The notes: a model not told the origin generated them from the sequence alone. DNA of 64,000 nucleotides from Wielerella bovis (GCF_022354465.1 NZ_CP092361.1:1674001-1738000), one strand, 5' to 3'. Positions 9,489 to 18,283 are shown, counted from the stretch's first letter. Numbers and translations are program-made.

Positions 9489-10127
9489 ATGTTTATTTCC
9501 ACGTCCGCGTTTGAACAAACACAATGGCAAGAAATTCAACAGTTTATCGTAGATTATCCACTTGCCACACTCATCACACAAACCATTGATGGTATTCAGG
9601 CTGCCCATATCCCAATGATTTTGCAACAAAAAGAAAATAGCGAAACTGTGTTAATTGGACACATCGCCCATGCCAATCCCATTTGGCAAAGCAATTTTAA
9701 TGACAGCGAATGGTTGGCGATATTCAATACCAATGGACATTACATCACGCCAAATTGGTATCCCGAAAAACACATTACCCATCGTGCTGTACCGACGTGG
9801 AATTTTCAGGCTGTACATGTGCGTGGCAAATTGAATTTTTTGGACGACACAGCGGCGGTTTTGGCAATGCAAACCGATGTATGGGAACACCAATTACCCA
9901 ATAACTCTGCATGGAAATTAAACGATGCGCCCGAAGATTATTTACAAAGCATGTACGGTGCGATTGTCTGCTTTGAAATGAGCATGGATTCCGTGCAAGC
10001 ACAGTTTAAATTGAGCCAAAATAAATCAGCCGAAACGCGTTCTAGTATCGCACATAATTTGCGTCAAACAGGGACACACGAAGCCACACACATGGCTGAT
10101 TTGATTGAAAAATATTCTCCAAAATAA
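9489..10127 (+). CDS. PaiB-like FMN-binding protein
   Basis: A 212-residue protein of the PaiB (FMN-binding, Bacillus protease-synthase regulator) family with a split-barrel flavin fold. Typical features are the N-terminal block WQEIQQFIVDYPLATLIT, the HIPM and IGHIAHANPIW segments, the central HYITPNWYPEK, and TWNFQAVHVRG. The C-terminal part (LRQTGTHEATHMADLIEKY) is also family-like. Its cellular role is not established. It sits between lptA and lptB, where no gene is expected; the start follows a DUS directly, so it may be a local insertion into the lpt operon. Confidence 0.85.
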   Translation: MFISTSAFEQTQWQEIQQFIVDYPLATLITQTIDGIQAAHIPMILQQKENSETVLIGHIAHANPIWQSNFNDSEWLAIFNTNGHYITPNWYPEKHITHRAVPTWNFQAVHVRGKLNFLDDTAAVLAMQTDVWEHQLPNNSAWKLNDAPEDYLQSMYGAIVCFEMSMDSVQAQFKLSQNKSAETRSSIAHNLRQTGTHEATHMADLIEKYSPK

Positions 10128-10128
10128 T

Positions 10129-10170
10129 TTTTCAGGCTGCCTATTTGAATATTATAGATGCAGCCTGAAA
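10129..10170 (+). terminator. DUS-pair terminator between the PaiB-like gene and lptB
   Basis: Inverted DUS arms (about 10129-10140 and 10160-10170) lie two bases after the stop codon of the PaiB-like gene and 10 bases before lptB. If it terminates, lptB needs its own promoter or read-through. Confidence 0.6.
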
Positions 10171-10180
10171 CGAAAATACA

Positions 10181-10909
10181 ATGAATACTTCACATTTACA
10201 CGTTCAAGGTTTGCAAAAAACCTTTAAAAAACGCCAAGTTGTCAAAAATTTCTCGCTAGACATTGAAAGCGGCGAAGTGATTGGCTTACTCGGGCCCAAC
10301 GGCGCAGGCAAAACCACCAGTTTTTACATGATTGTCGGACTGATTGCCGCAGATAACGGCACAATTACGCTGGATGGCAAAGAGTTGCGCCACGAGCCAA
10401 TTTATGTTCGTGCGCGTGCAGGCATCGGCTATTTGCCACAAGAAGCGTCCATTTTCCGCAAAATGACGGTGGAAGAAAATATTCGCAGCATTTTGGAAAT
10501 TCGGCTGAACGATAAACACGAAATTGACACGCAACTGAACAAATTGCTGGACGATTTGAACATCGGACGTTTGCGCCAAAGTCCCGCTCCCGCATTATCG
10601 GGTGGTGAACGCCGTCGCGTGGAAATTGCCCGTGTACTCGCCATGCAACCACGTTTTATTTTGTTGGACGAACCGTTTGCAGGCGTGGACCCAATTGCCG
10701 TGATAGACATTCAAAAAATCATTGAATTTTTGAAACAACGTGGCATCGGCGTATTGATTACCGACCACAATGTACGTGAAACGCTGCGGATTTGCGACCG
10801 TGCCTACATCATCAGCGATGGTACGGTGCTGGCATCAGGCAAACCCGAAGATTTGGTCAATGATGAACAAGTTCGCGCCGTCTATTTGGGCGAAAACTTT
10901 GATTATTAA
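10181..10909 (+). CDS. lptB: LPS export ABC transporter ATPase LptB
   Basis: A 242-residue ATPase that powers LPS extraction with LptF and LptG. Walker [10 protein letters not shown] (near residue 38), Q-loop YLPQEASIF, signature [16 protein letters not shown], Walker [14 protein letters not shown] and switch histidine TDHNVRE are all present. The C-terminus ([12 protein letters not shown]) is characteristic of LptB. lptF and lptG are not in the window. rpoN follows after a DUS hairpin, the usual proteobacterial order. Confidence 0.97.
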   Translation: MNTSHLHVQGLQKTFKKRQVVKNFSLDIESGEVIGLLGPNGAGKTTSFYMIVGLIAADNGTITLDGKELRHEPIYVRARAGIGYLPQEASIFRKMTVEENIRSILEIRLNDKHEIDTQLNKLLDDLNIGRLRQSPAPALSGGERRRVEIARVLAMQPRFILLDEPFAGVDPIAVIDIQKIIEFLKQRGIGVLITDHNVRETLRICDRAYIISDGTVLASGKPEDLVNDEQVRAVYLGENFDY

Positions 10910-10918
10910 ATAGGAAAA

Positions 10919-10954
10919 GTTTTCAGGCTGCCTATTATCATGCAGCCTGAAAAC
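10919..10954 (+). terminator. DUS-pair hairpin between lptB and rpoN
   Basis: Inverted 13-base DUS arms (10919-10931 and 10942-10954) lie 10 bases after the lptB stop and 20 bases before rpoN. Confidence 0.65.
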
Positions 10955-10973
10955 ACGCATTCAAGAAATCATT

Positions 10974-12332
10974 ATGAGCGCAACAAATTTCCAATTAAAG
11001 CTGCGTCAAACCCAGCAATTAAGTCAAAACATGCAACAATCGCTGCGTGTGTTGCAAATGTCTGGCATTGAAATTGAGCGTGAAGTGGAAGATTGGCTAG
11101 CAGATAATCCACTTCTAGAACGCAAAGAGCAGCCTGAAAATCCCTACGAACCCCCGCGTCAAACAGTAGACATTGCCAAACGTGGTATCAGTTTGGACGA
11201 TGATGATAGCAGCGCGTGGGAAAATCTTGCCGAAGAAGAAACCTTGAATGCATATTTGCACAAACAAGTGAGCGAGCATCCTTTGTCGCCAACCGAAGCC
11301 GCGCATGTACATATTTTGATTGATTTTTTGGACGAACGCGGTTATTTGACCGATTCCATTGCCGACATCATTGACCATACACCATTGGAATGGATGTTGA
11401 GCGAAGAAGATATGGAAATCGCGCTAGAAAACTTACAACGTTTTGACCCAGCAGGTATTGCTACCGCTAATCTCAATCAATCTTTGTTACATCAATTAGA
11501 CAGATTACCACTGTCGCCTGCACGTCGCTGTGCAGCACAAATTGTGATGTATCATTTGGAAAAATTAACGCCCAATCAACCTAAAAATATCAATCGTTTA
11601 GCCAAAATTTTGCCCGATTTCAGCGATACTGTTTTGAAAGATGCGCTGGATATGATAAGCAGCCTGAATCCTTATCCATCTTATGGTTTTGCCAGCGAAG
11701 AACCAACGCAATATGTGCGTCCTGATGTGATTGTGGAACAAGGCGAACATGGTTGGCTAGTAGTCGGCAATGATGACGCTGCACCACAAATCCAAATCAA
11801 CACTGAATTAGTGGAAATGTTGCAAGACGAAGAAGCGATTGACCCTGTGTGGCGCGAAAAAATCAACAGCGCCAAACAAAAAATGGATATGTTGCAACAG
11901 CGCAAAAATACCGTGATTCGCGTGGCAGAATACATTGTGGAACGGCAACAGGATTTCTTCTTTTTTGGCGAAATCGGTTTGGTGCCGATGTTGCTGAAAG
12001 ATTGCGCAACACATTTAGGATTGGCAGAATCTACCATTTCTCGCGCAGTAAGCAACAAATATTTGTTCTGTCCGCAAGGATTATTTGCATTACGTTTCTT
12101 TTTCAGTCAAAATGCGATTAGTAGCGAAAACAGCGATGAGGCGATTAGTGCCAACGCCATTAAATCCGTCATTGCACAAATTGTTGAACGCGAAAATAAA
12201 CAAAAACCATATAGCGATTGTGCATTGCATGATTTATTGCAGCAACAAGGCATTAAAATTGCGCGACGTACCGTTGCAAAATACCGTGAACAGTTAGGTA
12301 TCCCAACTGTTCAACAGAGACGACAGCTTTAA
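10974..12332 (+). CDS. rpoN: RNA polymerase sigma-54 factor
   Basis: A 452-residue sigma-54. Region I is glutamine-rich (LRQTQQLSQNMQQSLRVLQM), the core-binding domain follows, and the C-terminal DNA-binding part is complete: a helix-turn-helix (HLGLAESTISRAVSNKYLFC) and the RpoN box ARRTVAKYRE near residue 432. Sigma-54 needs ATP-driven activators such as PilR. Pathogenic Neisseria are known to carry a defective rpoN lacking this region, whereas Kingella kingae uses sigma-54 with PilS/PilR for pilus expression; this copy looks functional. Located between lptB and hpf, the usual proteobacterial order. Confidence 0.95.
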   Translation: MSATNFQLKLRQTQQLSQNMQQSLRVLQMSGIEIEREVEDWLADNPLLERKEQPENPYEPPRQTVDIAKRGISLDDDDSSAWENLAEEETLNAYLHKQVSEHPLSPTEAAHVHILIDFLDERGYLTDSIADIIDHTPLEWMLSEEDMEIALENLQRFDPAGIATANLNQSLLHQLDRLPLSPARRCAAQIVMYHLEKLTPNQPKNINRLAKILPDFSDTVLKDALDMISSLNPYPSYGFASEEPTQYVRPDVIVEQGEHGWLVVGNDDAAPQIQINTELVEMLQDEEAIDPVWREKINSAKQKMDMLQQRKNTVIRVAEYIVERQQDFFFFGEIGLVPMLLKDCATHLGLAESTISRAVSNKYLFCPQGLFALRFFFSQNAISSENSDEAISANAIKSVIAQIVERENKQKPYSDCALHDLLQQQGIKIARRTVAKYREQLGIPTVQQRRQL

Positions 12333-12389
12333 TTATTTTGCTGCTTGATGTTTAAGCAGTTTTTTCCACCCGTTTAAGGAGTTCACATC

Positions 12390-12674
12390 ATGAATCTAAA
12401 AATTACTGGTTTACACATGGAAGTAACCGAAGCCATCAAAACCTATGTTACTGAAAAAATGGAACGTATCTCGCGTCATCACGATGGTGTGATTTCCACT
12501 ACTGTCACTTTATCAGTAGAAAAATTGCAACAAAAAGCTGCTGTGCAAGTGCATTTAGCAGGTAAGGACTTGCATGTTGAAACCTCCGACGCAGATATGT
12601 ATGCAGCGATTGATGCACTAGTTGATAAATTAGACCGTGCCATTAAACAACATAAAGAGAAACAACAACATTAA
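12390..12674 (+). CDS. hpf: Ribosome hibernation promoting factor (short HPF)
   Basis: A 94-residue short-form HPF/YfiA family protein that binds the 30S subunit and promotes 100S ribosome dimers in stationary phase. The N-terminus MNLKITGLHMEVTEAIKTYV and the pattern of basic residues, with AVQVHLAGKDLHVETSDADMYAAIDALVDKL, match the family. An excellent ribosome-binding site (AAGGAG) lies 11 bases before ATG. It follows rpoN, as in many proteobacteria. Confidence 0.94.
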   Translation: MNLKITGLHMEVTEAIKTYVTEKMERISRHHDGVISTTVTLSVEKLQQKAAVQVHLAGKDLHVETSDADMYAAIDALVDKLDRAIKQHKEKQQH

Positions 12675-12692
12675 TTAATTGATGTTGCAAAT

Positions 12693-12733
12693 AGGCAGCC
12701 TGAAAATAGAAATACTCTGTTTTCAGGCTGCCT
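12693..12733 (+). terminator. DUS-pair terminator of hpf
   Basis: Perfect inverted 14-base DUS arms (12693-12706 and 12720-12733), followed by a T-containing stretch, lie 18 bases after the hpf stop codon. Confidence 0.75.
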
Positions 12734-12768
12734 TTATCTTGATGCAAGATGAATAGGCAGCCTGAAAA

Positions 12769-12777
12769 TGTTATAAT
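12769..12777 (+). promoter_or_regulatory. Extended -10 promoter upstream of rsmG
   Basis: TGTTATAAT is a perfect extended -10 element, 30 bases before the rsmG ATG. It abuts the end of a DUS, which therefore occupies the promoter spacer region. Confidence 0.6.
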
Positions 12778-12807
12778 TACGCCACTTTTTATCTGATTTT
12801 TGTCTAT

Positions 12808-13449
12808 ATGAACCATCTTGCCCCCAGTCTCGCGCAAGGTATCGCCGCGATGAATTTAGCGATTAGCGATGCCGAACAGCAAAAATTATTGCATTATCTC
12901 GCGCTGCTCAAAAAATGGAACAAAACCTACAATCTCACCGCCCTGCGCGATGAAAGCAAAATGGTCAGCCATCATATTTTAGACAGCCTGACTTTATTGC
13001 CCTACATCGAATCCGCACAAACTATGATTGATGTCGGTTCTGGTGGCGGTATGCCGGGGATTCCCACCGCCATTTGTCGCCCCGATTTGCAGATTATGCT
13101 GTTGGACGCCAACACCAAAAAAACCACTTTTTTGCAGCAAGCCGTGATTGAACTGGGTTTGAAAAATGTCAGCGTATCCAGCAGCCGCGTGGAAGCCTTA
13201 CATGGCAAAACAGCGGATATCATTACCAGTCGTGCCTTTGCCGAATTGTGCGATTTTGTAACACTCACACGCCAACTATTGCACGAAAACAGCCATTGGG
13301 TTGCCATGAAAGGTATATATCCCAGCGAAGAAATCGCAAGGCTGCCTGAAAACGTGGAAGCCTATCAAATTGACCAATTAACCGTGCCAACTTTGGACGC
13401 TGAACGCCATATGGTTTTGCTGCGTCCCACACAAGGAGCAACCGCATGA
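12808..13449 (+). CDS. rsmG: 16S rRNA (guanine(527)-N7)-methyltransferase RsmG
   Basis: A 213-residue RsmG (GidB) that makes m7G527 in 16S rRNA using S-adenosylmethionine. Motifs include the N-terminal LLHYLALLKKWNKTYNLTALRD, HHILDSLTLLPYI, the SAM-binding MIDVGSGGGMPGIPTAI, LLDANTKKTTFL and SRAFA. Length is standard. ATG 12808 gives the family N-terminus. The stop overlaps the parA start by four bases (ATGA), the common rsmG-parA arrangement. Confidence 0.95.
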   Translation: MNHLAPSLAQGIAAMNLAISDAEQQKLLHYLALLKKWNKTYNLTALRDESKMVSHHILDSLTLLPYIESAQTMIDVGSGGGMPGIPTAICRPDLQIMLLDANTKKTTFLQQAVIELGLKNVSVSSSRVEALHGKTADIITSRAFAELCDFVTLTRQLLHENSHWVAMKGIYPSEEIARLPENVEAYQIDQLTVPTLDAERHMVLLRPTQGATA

Positions 13450-14210
13450 GCACAAAAATTCTTGCCATTGCCAACCAAAAAGGTGGCGTAGGCAAAACCA
13501 CTACCGCCGTTAATCTTGCCGCATCATTGGCGCACAAAGGCAAACGTGTTTTGCTGATTGACCTTGACCCACAAGGCAATGCCACCACAGGAAGTGGCGC
13601 AGACAAAAGTACCATTGAACAAGGCGTGTACCACGTTTTATTGGGTGAATCCGATATTCAGGCTGCCACCATTCACAGCGAAGCAGGAAAATATGATTTA
13701 CTTGCTGCCAACCGTGAACTAGCAGGTGCAGAAGTGGAATTGGTACAAGAAATCGCTCGTGAAATGCGTTTAAAAAATGCCTTGATGGCGGTGGAAAATG
13801 ACTACGATTTTGTGTTGATTGATTGCCCGCCCACTTTAACTTTGCTGACATTAAATGGCTTGGTTGCCGCACAAGGGGTACTTGTGCCGATGGTATGCGA
13901 ATATTATGCGCTGGAAGGCATCAGCGATTTGGTGGCGACTGTCCGCAAAATTCGTACCGCCATCAATCCCAAATTGGATATTTTCGGTATTGTGCGCACG
14001 ATGTACAATAACCAAAATCGCCTGTCGCAAGAAGTCAGCGAACAGTTACAACAACATTTTGCAGGAAAATTGTTTGATACGGTTATTCCTCGCAATGTAC
14101 GGTTGGCAGAAGCCCCTAGTCATGGTATGCCAGCGTTGGCCTATGATGCCAAAGCTAAAGGAACGCTGGCATATTTAAATTTAGCAGATGAAGTATTGGC
14201 GCGTGCATAA
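13446..14210 (+). CDS. parA: Chromosome partitioning ATPase ParA (Soj)
   Basis: A 254-residue ParA of the Walker-type partition ATPases. The deviant Walker A KGGVGKTTTAVNLAASLA is near residue 11, Walker A' is LLIDLDPQGNAT, and the Walker B region is FVLIDCPPTLTLLT. The protein starts directly with the ATPase core and lacks an N-terminal HTH, as in chromosomal Soj. parB is normally adjacent, but no parB follows; the next genes are bacterioferritins on the other strand. Confidence 0.94.
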   Translation: MSTKILAIANQKGGVGKTTTAVNLAASLAHKGKRVLLIDLDPQGNATTGSGADKSTIEQGVYHVLLGESDIQAATIHSEAGKYDLLAANRELAGAEVELVQEIAREMRLKNALMAVENDYDFVLIDCPPTLTLLTLNGLVAAQGVLVPMVCEYYALEGISDLVATVRKIRTAINPKLDIFGIVRTMYNNQNRLSQEVSEQLQQHFAGKLFDTVIPRNVRLAEAPSHGMPALAYDAKAKGTLAYLNLADEVLARA

Positions 14211-14475
14211 CACTTTCTTTAATTTATAGTCGCTGGCACCTTGCCTTAATTTTTATTTTAACCAACTGAAACCTTTACAAAACCCATTCAGGCTGCCTAA
14301 AAATTCGTAGGTTTAGATGCTCGTATCCGATAATTTTAAAATCAAAACAACTAGTTGAAAATATGAAAAATATTAGATTCAAGAATCAGACCCACAATTT
14401 TGGGTCTTGTAAGATTTCCAACTATGTATTTGTCAAATCCAACCACGAATAAATTGTCATTAATATCTATCATAA
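14211..14475. repeat. Intergenic repeats: MITE relic and AT-rich repeat
   Basis: The parA-bfrB gap (350 bases) holds no gene. A degenerate MITE relic lies at about 14226-14268 (TATAGTCG left end, ATTTTAACCAACT right end). A DUS is at about 14288. An AT-rich repeat at about 14305-14460 includes GATGCTCGTATCC, AAATCAAAACAA and ATTCAAGAATC motifs; it recurs at 15825-15945, 15948-16060 and in pieces near 18300 and 18590. Confidence 0.6.
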
Positions 14476-14479
14476 TAAA

Positions 14480-14516
14480 AAACCGTTTATTTAGCCTTGT
14501 GCTAAATAAACGGTTT
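14480..14516 (-). terminator. Strong hairpin terminator for the bfr genes (possibly bidirectional)
   Basis: A perfect 16-base inverted repeat (14480-14495 and 14501-14516) with a 5-base loop lies 45 bases downstream of the bfrB stop. It is not DUS-based. A short T run follows on the minus strand, and it could also serve parA transcripts from the other side. Confidence 0.75.
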
Positions 14517-14560
14517 ACTTGACTCGGTTTACCAAGATTTATTTTGGGTAGTGGTTTGTG

Positions 14561-15037
14561 TTAATCCTCTTGCGTCCCGAGTTGTAAGTAATTTTGAATG
14601 CCTAAATTAGCAATCATTTCCTGCTGCGTTTCTAACCAATCCAAGTGTTCTTCATTTTCAAATTTTTGTTTTTCCAACAAATCACGAGACACATAGTCTT
14701 GTTTTTCTTCGCAGATTGCAATCGCCTCAATCAAAGCTGTGTGTTTTTCTTGCTCTTTTGCCAAATCACATGCAATGATTTCTTCAGGTGTTTCACCAAT
14801 CAACAATTTACCCAACTCTTGCAGATTAGGCAAACCTTCTAGCATCAAAATACGCTCAATAATCGCATCTGCCGATTTCATTTCGCGGATAGATTGCTTA
14901 TAAAAATGCTCGCCCAATTCAGTCAAACCCCAGTTTTTCAGAATACGCGCATGCAAGAAATATTGATTAATCGTAATCAGCAACAATCCCAAATTTTTAT
15001 TTAAATGCTGAATCGCCAAACGGTCGCCTTGCATCAT
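14561..15037 (-). CDS. bfrB: Bacterioferritin subunit B (haem-ligand type)
   Basis: A 158-residue bacterioferritin subunit. By comparison with E. coli Bfr it keeps the haem-ligand methionine (in SIREMKSAD) but lacks two ferroxidase residues: Glu18 is Leu in [15 protein letters not shown] and His54 is Ser. It keeps the late EEHLDWLE motif. This matches BfrB of Neisseria, which forms mixed shells with BfrA. It starts ATGATG; either methionine is possible. It follows bfrA after an 8-base gap and is likely co-transcribed. Confidence 0.93.
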   Translation of the reverse strand: MMQGDRLAIQHLNKNLGLLLITINQYFLHARILKNWGLTELGEHFYKQSIREMKSADAIIERILMLEGLPNLQELGKLLIGETPEEIIACDLAKEQEKHTALIEAIAICEEKQDYVSRDLLEKQKFENEEHLDWLETQQEMIANLGIQNYLQLGTQED

Positions 15038-15045
15038 TCAACTCC

Positions 15046-15513
15046 TTACATTTGGCTTTGCAAATAATTTTGCTCGCCCAGCATTTTGATTAAACGCAGT
15101 TGTTGTTCTAACCAATGCGCATGGTCTTCTTCGGTATCTTTTAACTGATTCACCAACAAATCTCGCGTTACATAATCCTGTTTTTCTTCGCACAATTTGA
15201 TACCATCTTTCAACGCTTGGCGTACAGACAATTCTGTATCCAAATCAAATTGCAACATTTCAGGTACATTCTTGCCCACACGCACAGGTTCAGGAGTCAT
15301 TTCAGGTGTACCACCCAACATCAAAATACGGCGGATAAATTCATTTGCATGTTGCGTTTCATCTTCCATTTCATGACCAATACGATCAAATAGTTTGGTG
15401 TAACCCCATTCTGCATACATACGAGAATGAATAAAATATTGGTCTCGTGCCATCAATTCACCAGCCAACAATTTGTTCATATAATCAATAACTTCTTTAT
15501 CGCCTTGCATCAC
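15046..15513 (-). CDS. bfrA: Bacterioferritin subunit A (ferroxidase type)
   Basis: A 155-residue bacterioferritin subunit complementary to BfrB. It has the ferroxidase ligands: Glu in [13 protein letters not shown], Glu and His in [10 protein letters not shown], and EEDHAHWLE near the C-terminus. The haem methionine at the position equivalent to residue 52 is Thr. In Neisseria gonorrhoeae BfrA carries the ferroxidase ligands and BfrB the haem ligand, so this pair should co-assemble to store iron. First gene of the minus-strand operon; possible Fur sites lie 100-220 bases upstream. Confidence 0.93.
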   Translation of the reverse strand: MMQGDKEVIDYMNKLLAGELMARDQYFIHSRMYAEWGYTKLFDRIGHEMEDETQHANEFIRRILMLGGTPEMTPEPVRVGKNVPEMLQFDLDTELSVRQALKDGIKLCEEKQDYVTRDLLVNQLKDTEEDHAHWLEQQLRLIKMLGEQNYLQSQM

Positions 15514-15617
15514 TATATTCCTTTAAAAATTAAATCAGATTAAGAGAAGAACGTGTTCTTCAAAACAATTACATTGTAACAAGACTTTTTCATTTATACA
15601 AAATTTAGTTTAAAATA

Positions 15618-15729
15618 CAAATAATTATCAAATATATCCATAACTATGAAGTGTATAATACGCATTCTTATTTGGCGATTTCCATTGTTATATCAAATAA
15701 ATAAACTGATAACGATTGTTAATCATTAT
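15618..15729. promoter_or_regulatory. Candidate Fur-binding region upstream of bfrA
   Basis: Two Fur-box-like stretches lie here: AATAATTATCA (about 15622-15632) holding an intact ATTATCA arm, and GATAACGATTGTTAATCATTAT (15708-15729 in total) with two GATAA/AATCATTAT arms. The canonical box is GATAATGATAATCATTATC. The match is partial and binding is inferred from the iron-storage role of the adjacent genes. Confidence 0.4.
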
Positions 15730-15824
15730 GAAAGGCAGCCTGAAAAACATTTTTTCTTTTCATATCTTTACATATTTATACTTTTCAGGCTGAAATCTTT
15801 GCGAAATCTATTCAGGCTGCCTGA

Positions 15825-16060
15825 AAACATGTATCGGATACTCGTATCCGACGTTTCAAATCAAAACAAAATATTTGTTACATATGAGAAATGTCAGATT
15901 CAAAAATCTGACCTAACAATTTTGAGTTTTGTAAAGATTTCAGGTCGGATGCTTATATCCAACTATTTTCACATGAAAACAAATACTTGTTAAACATAAA
16001 AATATTGAATTTAAGAATCCAACCTGCGGTTTCGGGCTTTGCAAAGGTTTCAGGCTGCCT
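15825..16060. repeat. Two tandem copies of an AT-rich ~110-base repeat
   Basis: Two diverged copies lie at about 15832-15945 and 15948-16060. Shared parts in order: GGATRCTYRTATCC, AAAACAAATAYTTGTTA, a run similar to ATTSAAGAATC, then GACCTACAATTTTGGGTTTTG and TTTCAGG. A third copy is beside parA (14305-14460). No coding frame is shared between copies, so this is a non-coding repeat. The rest of the 689-base bfrA-dapA gap holds only DUS copies. Confidence 0.6.
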
Positions 16061-16202
16061 TTAAAAATTTTATTATTTTGTTTCAAGATGAACATCATTT
16101 ACACAGATAAGGCAGCCTGAAAAACGTGTTTATATTTCCACAATGCATAAAGTAAGCTACAATCCGTTCCATTTATCCCAAACATTATAAAAGGTCAATT
16201 CC

Positions 16203-17078
16203 ATGTTAACAGGTAGCATTGTTGCAATTATTACGCCTATGCACGCTGATGGTAGCGTGAATTTTGAACAACTCCAATCCCTTGTTGAATGGCATATCGC
16301 AAATGGTACACACGGTATCGTAGCAGTTGGTACAACAGGCGAATCAGCCACTTTGTCGGTGGAAGAACATTTAGCAGTGGTAGAGACAGTTATCAAGACT
16401 GCAAATAAGCGCATTCCTGTTATTGCAGGCACGGGAGCAAACAATACTCACGAAGCCATTGCACTTTCCAAAGAAGCCAAACGTTTGGGGGCAGATGCTA
16501 CTTTATCAGTTGTGCCTTATTACAATAAACCTTCACAAGAAGGTATTTATCAACATTTTAAAATGATTGCAGAAGCTGTTGATATTCCGATGATTATTTA
16601 CAATGTCCCTGGTCGTACCGTTGTGGACATGAATAATGAAACCATTTTGCGTTTGGCAAAAATTCCGAATATCATTGGTGTTAAAGAAGCCAGTGGTAAT
16701 ATTGGTCGTGATATGAACTTGCTGCGTGAAGCACCAGAAGGTTTTGCTTTGTACTCTGGCGATGACCCAACAGGCTTAGCCTTTATGTTGTGTGGCGGTC
16801 ATGGTGTGATTTCTGTAGCAGCCAATATCGCACCAAAAGAATTTGCACAAATGTGTCATCATGCACTCAATGGTAATATCGCAGAAGCACGAAAACTGAA
16901 TGACCAGTTAATTCCTTTGTATAATGTGATGTTTGTTGAACCCAGTCCTGCATCACCAAAATGGGTAGCTTCACAAATTGGCGTATGTGCAGAACACATT
17001 CGTTTGCCATTATTGCCATTGAGTAGCGCATCACAAGAAAAAGTTTTAGCAGCCATGAAAGCGTCTAAACTGATTTAA
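16203..17078 (+). CDS. dapA: 4-hydroxy-tetrahydrodipicolinate synthase
   Basis: A 291-residue DapA condensing pyruvate with aspartate semialdehyde in lysine and meso-diaminopimelate synthesis. [14 protein letters not shown] is the family signature; the Schiff-base lysine is in [14 protein letters not shown] near residue 161; YNVPGRT supplies the tyrosine and arginine region. Ribosome-binding site AAAGG lies a few bases before ATG. It is followed after 22 bases by bamC, the same dapA-bamC pairing as in E. coli. It supplies the precursor of meso-diaminopimelate used by the MurE in this window. Confidence 0.96.
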   Translation: MLTGSIVAIITPMHADGSVNFEQLQSLVEWHIANGTHGIVAVGTTGESATLSVEEHLAVVETVIKTANKRIPVIAGTGANNTHEAIALSKEAKRLGADATLSVVPYYNKPSQEGIYQHFKMIAEAVDIPMIIYNVPGRTVVDMNNETILRLAKIPNIIGVKEASGNIGRDMNLLREAPEGFALYSGDDPTGLAFMLCGGHGVISVAANIAPKEFAQMCHHALNGNIAEARKLNDQLIPLYNVMFVEPSPASPKWVASQIGVCAEHIRLPLLPLSSASQEKVLAAMKASKLI

Positions 17079-17100
17079 TCGTTTCCTACGGAAGGTGTAC

Positions 17101-18231
17101 ATGAATCCTATTAAACCCATTGTTTTCGCTCTAATTACTGTGAGCCTTGCTGCTTGTTCAGGCAGCAAAAAAGAGCAACCTAAATTGGACTACCAATCGC
17201 GTAACAATAAAATCGTCAGTTTAGAAATCCCACCAGATTTGAATGACCCACGCAATGGAGATTTATATCGTTTGCCTGAGGGCACGGTTGCCAGTCCAAA
17301 TGCTTTAAAACAAACTGCAACAGGTAACAAACAAGTTTTGGTACAAGTGAAAGATGTTCACATTGAACGTCGTGGTACACAACGTTGGTTGGTTGTGCAA
17401 AATAAACAAGCTGCGGAAATTTGGCCATTGTTGCGCGCATTCTGGCAAGAAGCAGGCTTTTCTATCTATTCTGAAGAGCCACAAGCTGGTTTAATGGAAA
17501 CCGAATGGGCAGAAAATCGTGCCAAATTGCCAAATCAAGGCTTACGCCGTTTGTTTGATAAAATTGGTATGGGTGGCGTATATACGACCAGCGAACGTGA
17601 TAAATTCATGATTCGCATGGAACGCCGTAATGATGATGGTTTAGACATCTTCTTTACTCACAAGGGTTTAGAAGAAATTTATGACAGTAAAAAAGAAGAA
17701 ACGACTGCTTGGCAGCCTCGTGCTAACGACCCTAATTTAGAAGCAGCTTTCTTGGCACGCTTTATGCAGTATTTAGGAGTTGATGACGCAATAGTTGAAC
17801 AACAAATGCAAGTGCAAACCAATCAATCACAGGGAACGCAATTTGCAAAATTAGAAGGCAATAATTTAGTGGTTTATGGCGCAGCAGAACGCAATGTAAA
17901 TCGTATCGGTTCTGCACTAGACCGTATTGGCTTGACTGTTCAACAATTTGTGAGTGAGCGTGGAATGTTCTTGGTTAAACCTGCGCCGAATGAAAGTGAG
18001 GCTATCGCCCAAGCTACCGCAGAAAGCCGTAAACCTGGACGCATTGCTCGCTTATTTGGTAAAAAAGAAAGCGATACACTTGCTACACCAACAGAAGCAC
18101 CACAAATGTTTATCGCATTGGAAGATGTTGGCAATGGTCAAAGAATCCATTTACTTGACCAATTTGGTAAACCTTATCAAGGTGCGAATGCCAGCAAGTG
18201 GTTGAATGATTTGTATCGTGAATTACGTTAA
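17101..18231 (+). CDS. bamC: Outer membrane assembly lipoprotein BamC
   Basis: A 376-residue BamC (NlpB), a lipoprotein of the BAM complex that inserts beta-barrel proteins. Signal peptide with lipobox SLAACS (Cys about residue 19), then the unstructured lasso segment with LDYQSRNNKIVSLEIPPDL, followed by two helix-grip domains (about 90-215 and 245-375). ATG 17101 is preferred over an upstream in-frame GTG because GGAAGG stands just before it. The DNA is notably low in DUS here. Co-directional with dapA. Confidence 0.9.
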   Translation: MNPIKPIVFALITVSLAACSGSKKEQPKLDYQSRNNKIVSLEIPPDLNDPRNGDLYRLPEGTVASPNALKQTATGNKQVLVQVKDVHIERRGTQRWLVVQNKQAAEIWPLLRAFWQEAGFSIYSEEPQAGLMETEWAENRAKLPNQGLRRLFDKIGMGGVYTTSERDKFMIRMERRNDDGLDIFFTHKGLEEIYDSKKEETTAWQPRANDPNLEAAFLARFMQYLGVDDAIVEQQMQVQTNQSQGTQFAKLEGNNLVVYGAAERNVNRIGSALDRIGLTVQQFVSERGMFLVKPAPNESEAIAQATAESRKPGRIARLFGKKESDTLATPTEAPQMFIALEDVGNGQRIHLLDQFGKPYQGANASKWLNDLYRELR

Positions 18232-18248
18232 ATCAATCATATCATGAT

Positions 18249-18283
18249 TTTCAGGCTGCCTTTTTATAAGAGGCAGCCTGAAA
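18249..18283 (+). terminator. DUS-pair terminator of bamC
   Basis: Perfect inverted 13-base DUS arms (18249-18261 and 18271-18283) lie 18 bases after the bamC stop codon. Confidence 0.75.

Noticed and set aside
15646..15993. A 115-codon open frame on the plus strand upstream of dapA
   Set aside because: It runs through two DUS copies and the AT-rich repeat, has biased low-complexity composition, no ribosome-binding site, and overlaps the proposed bfrA promoter region.
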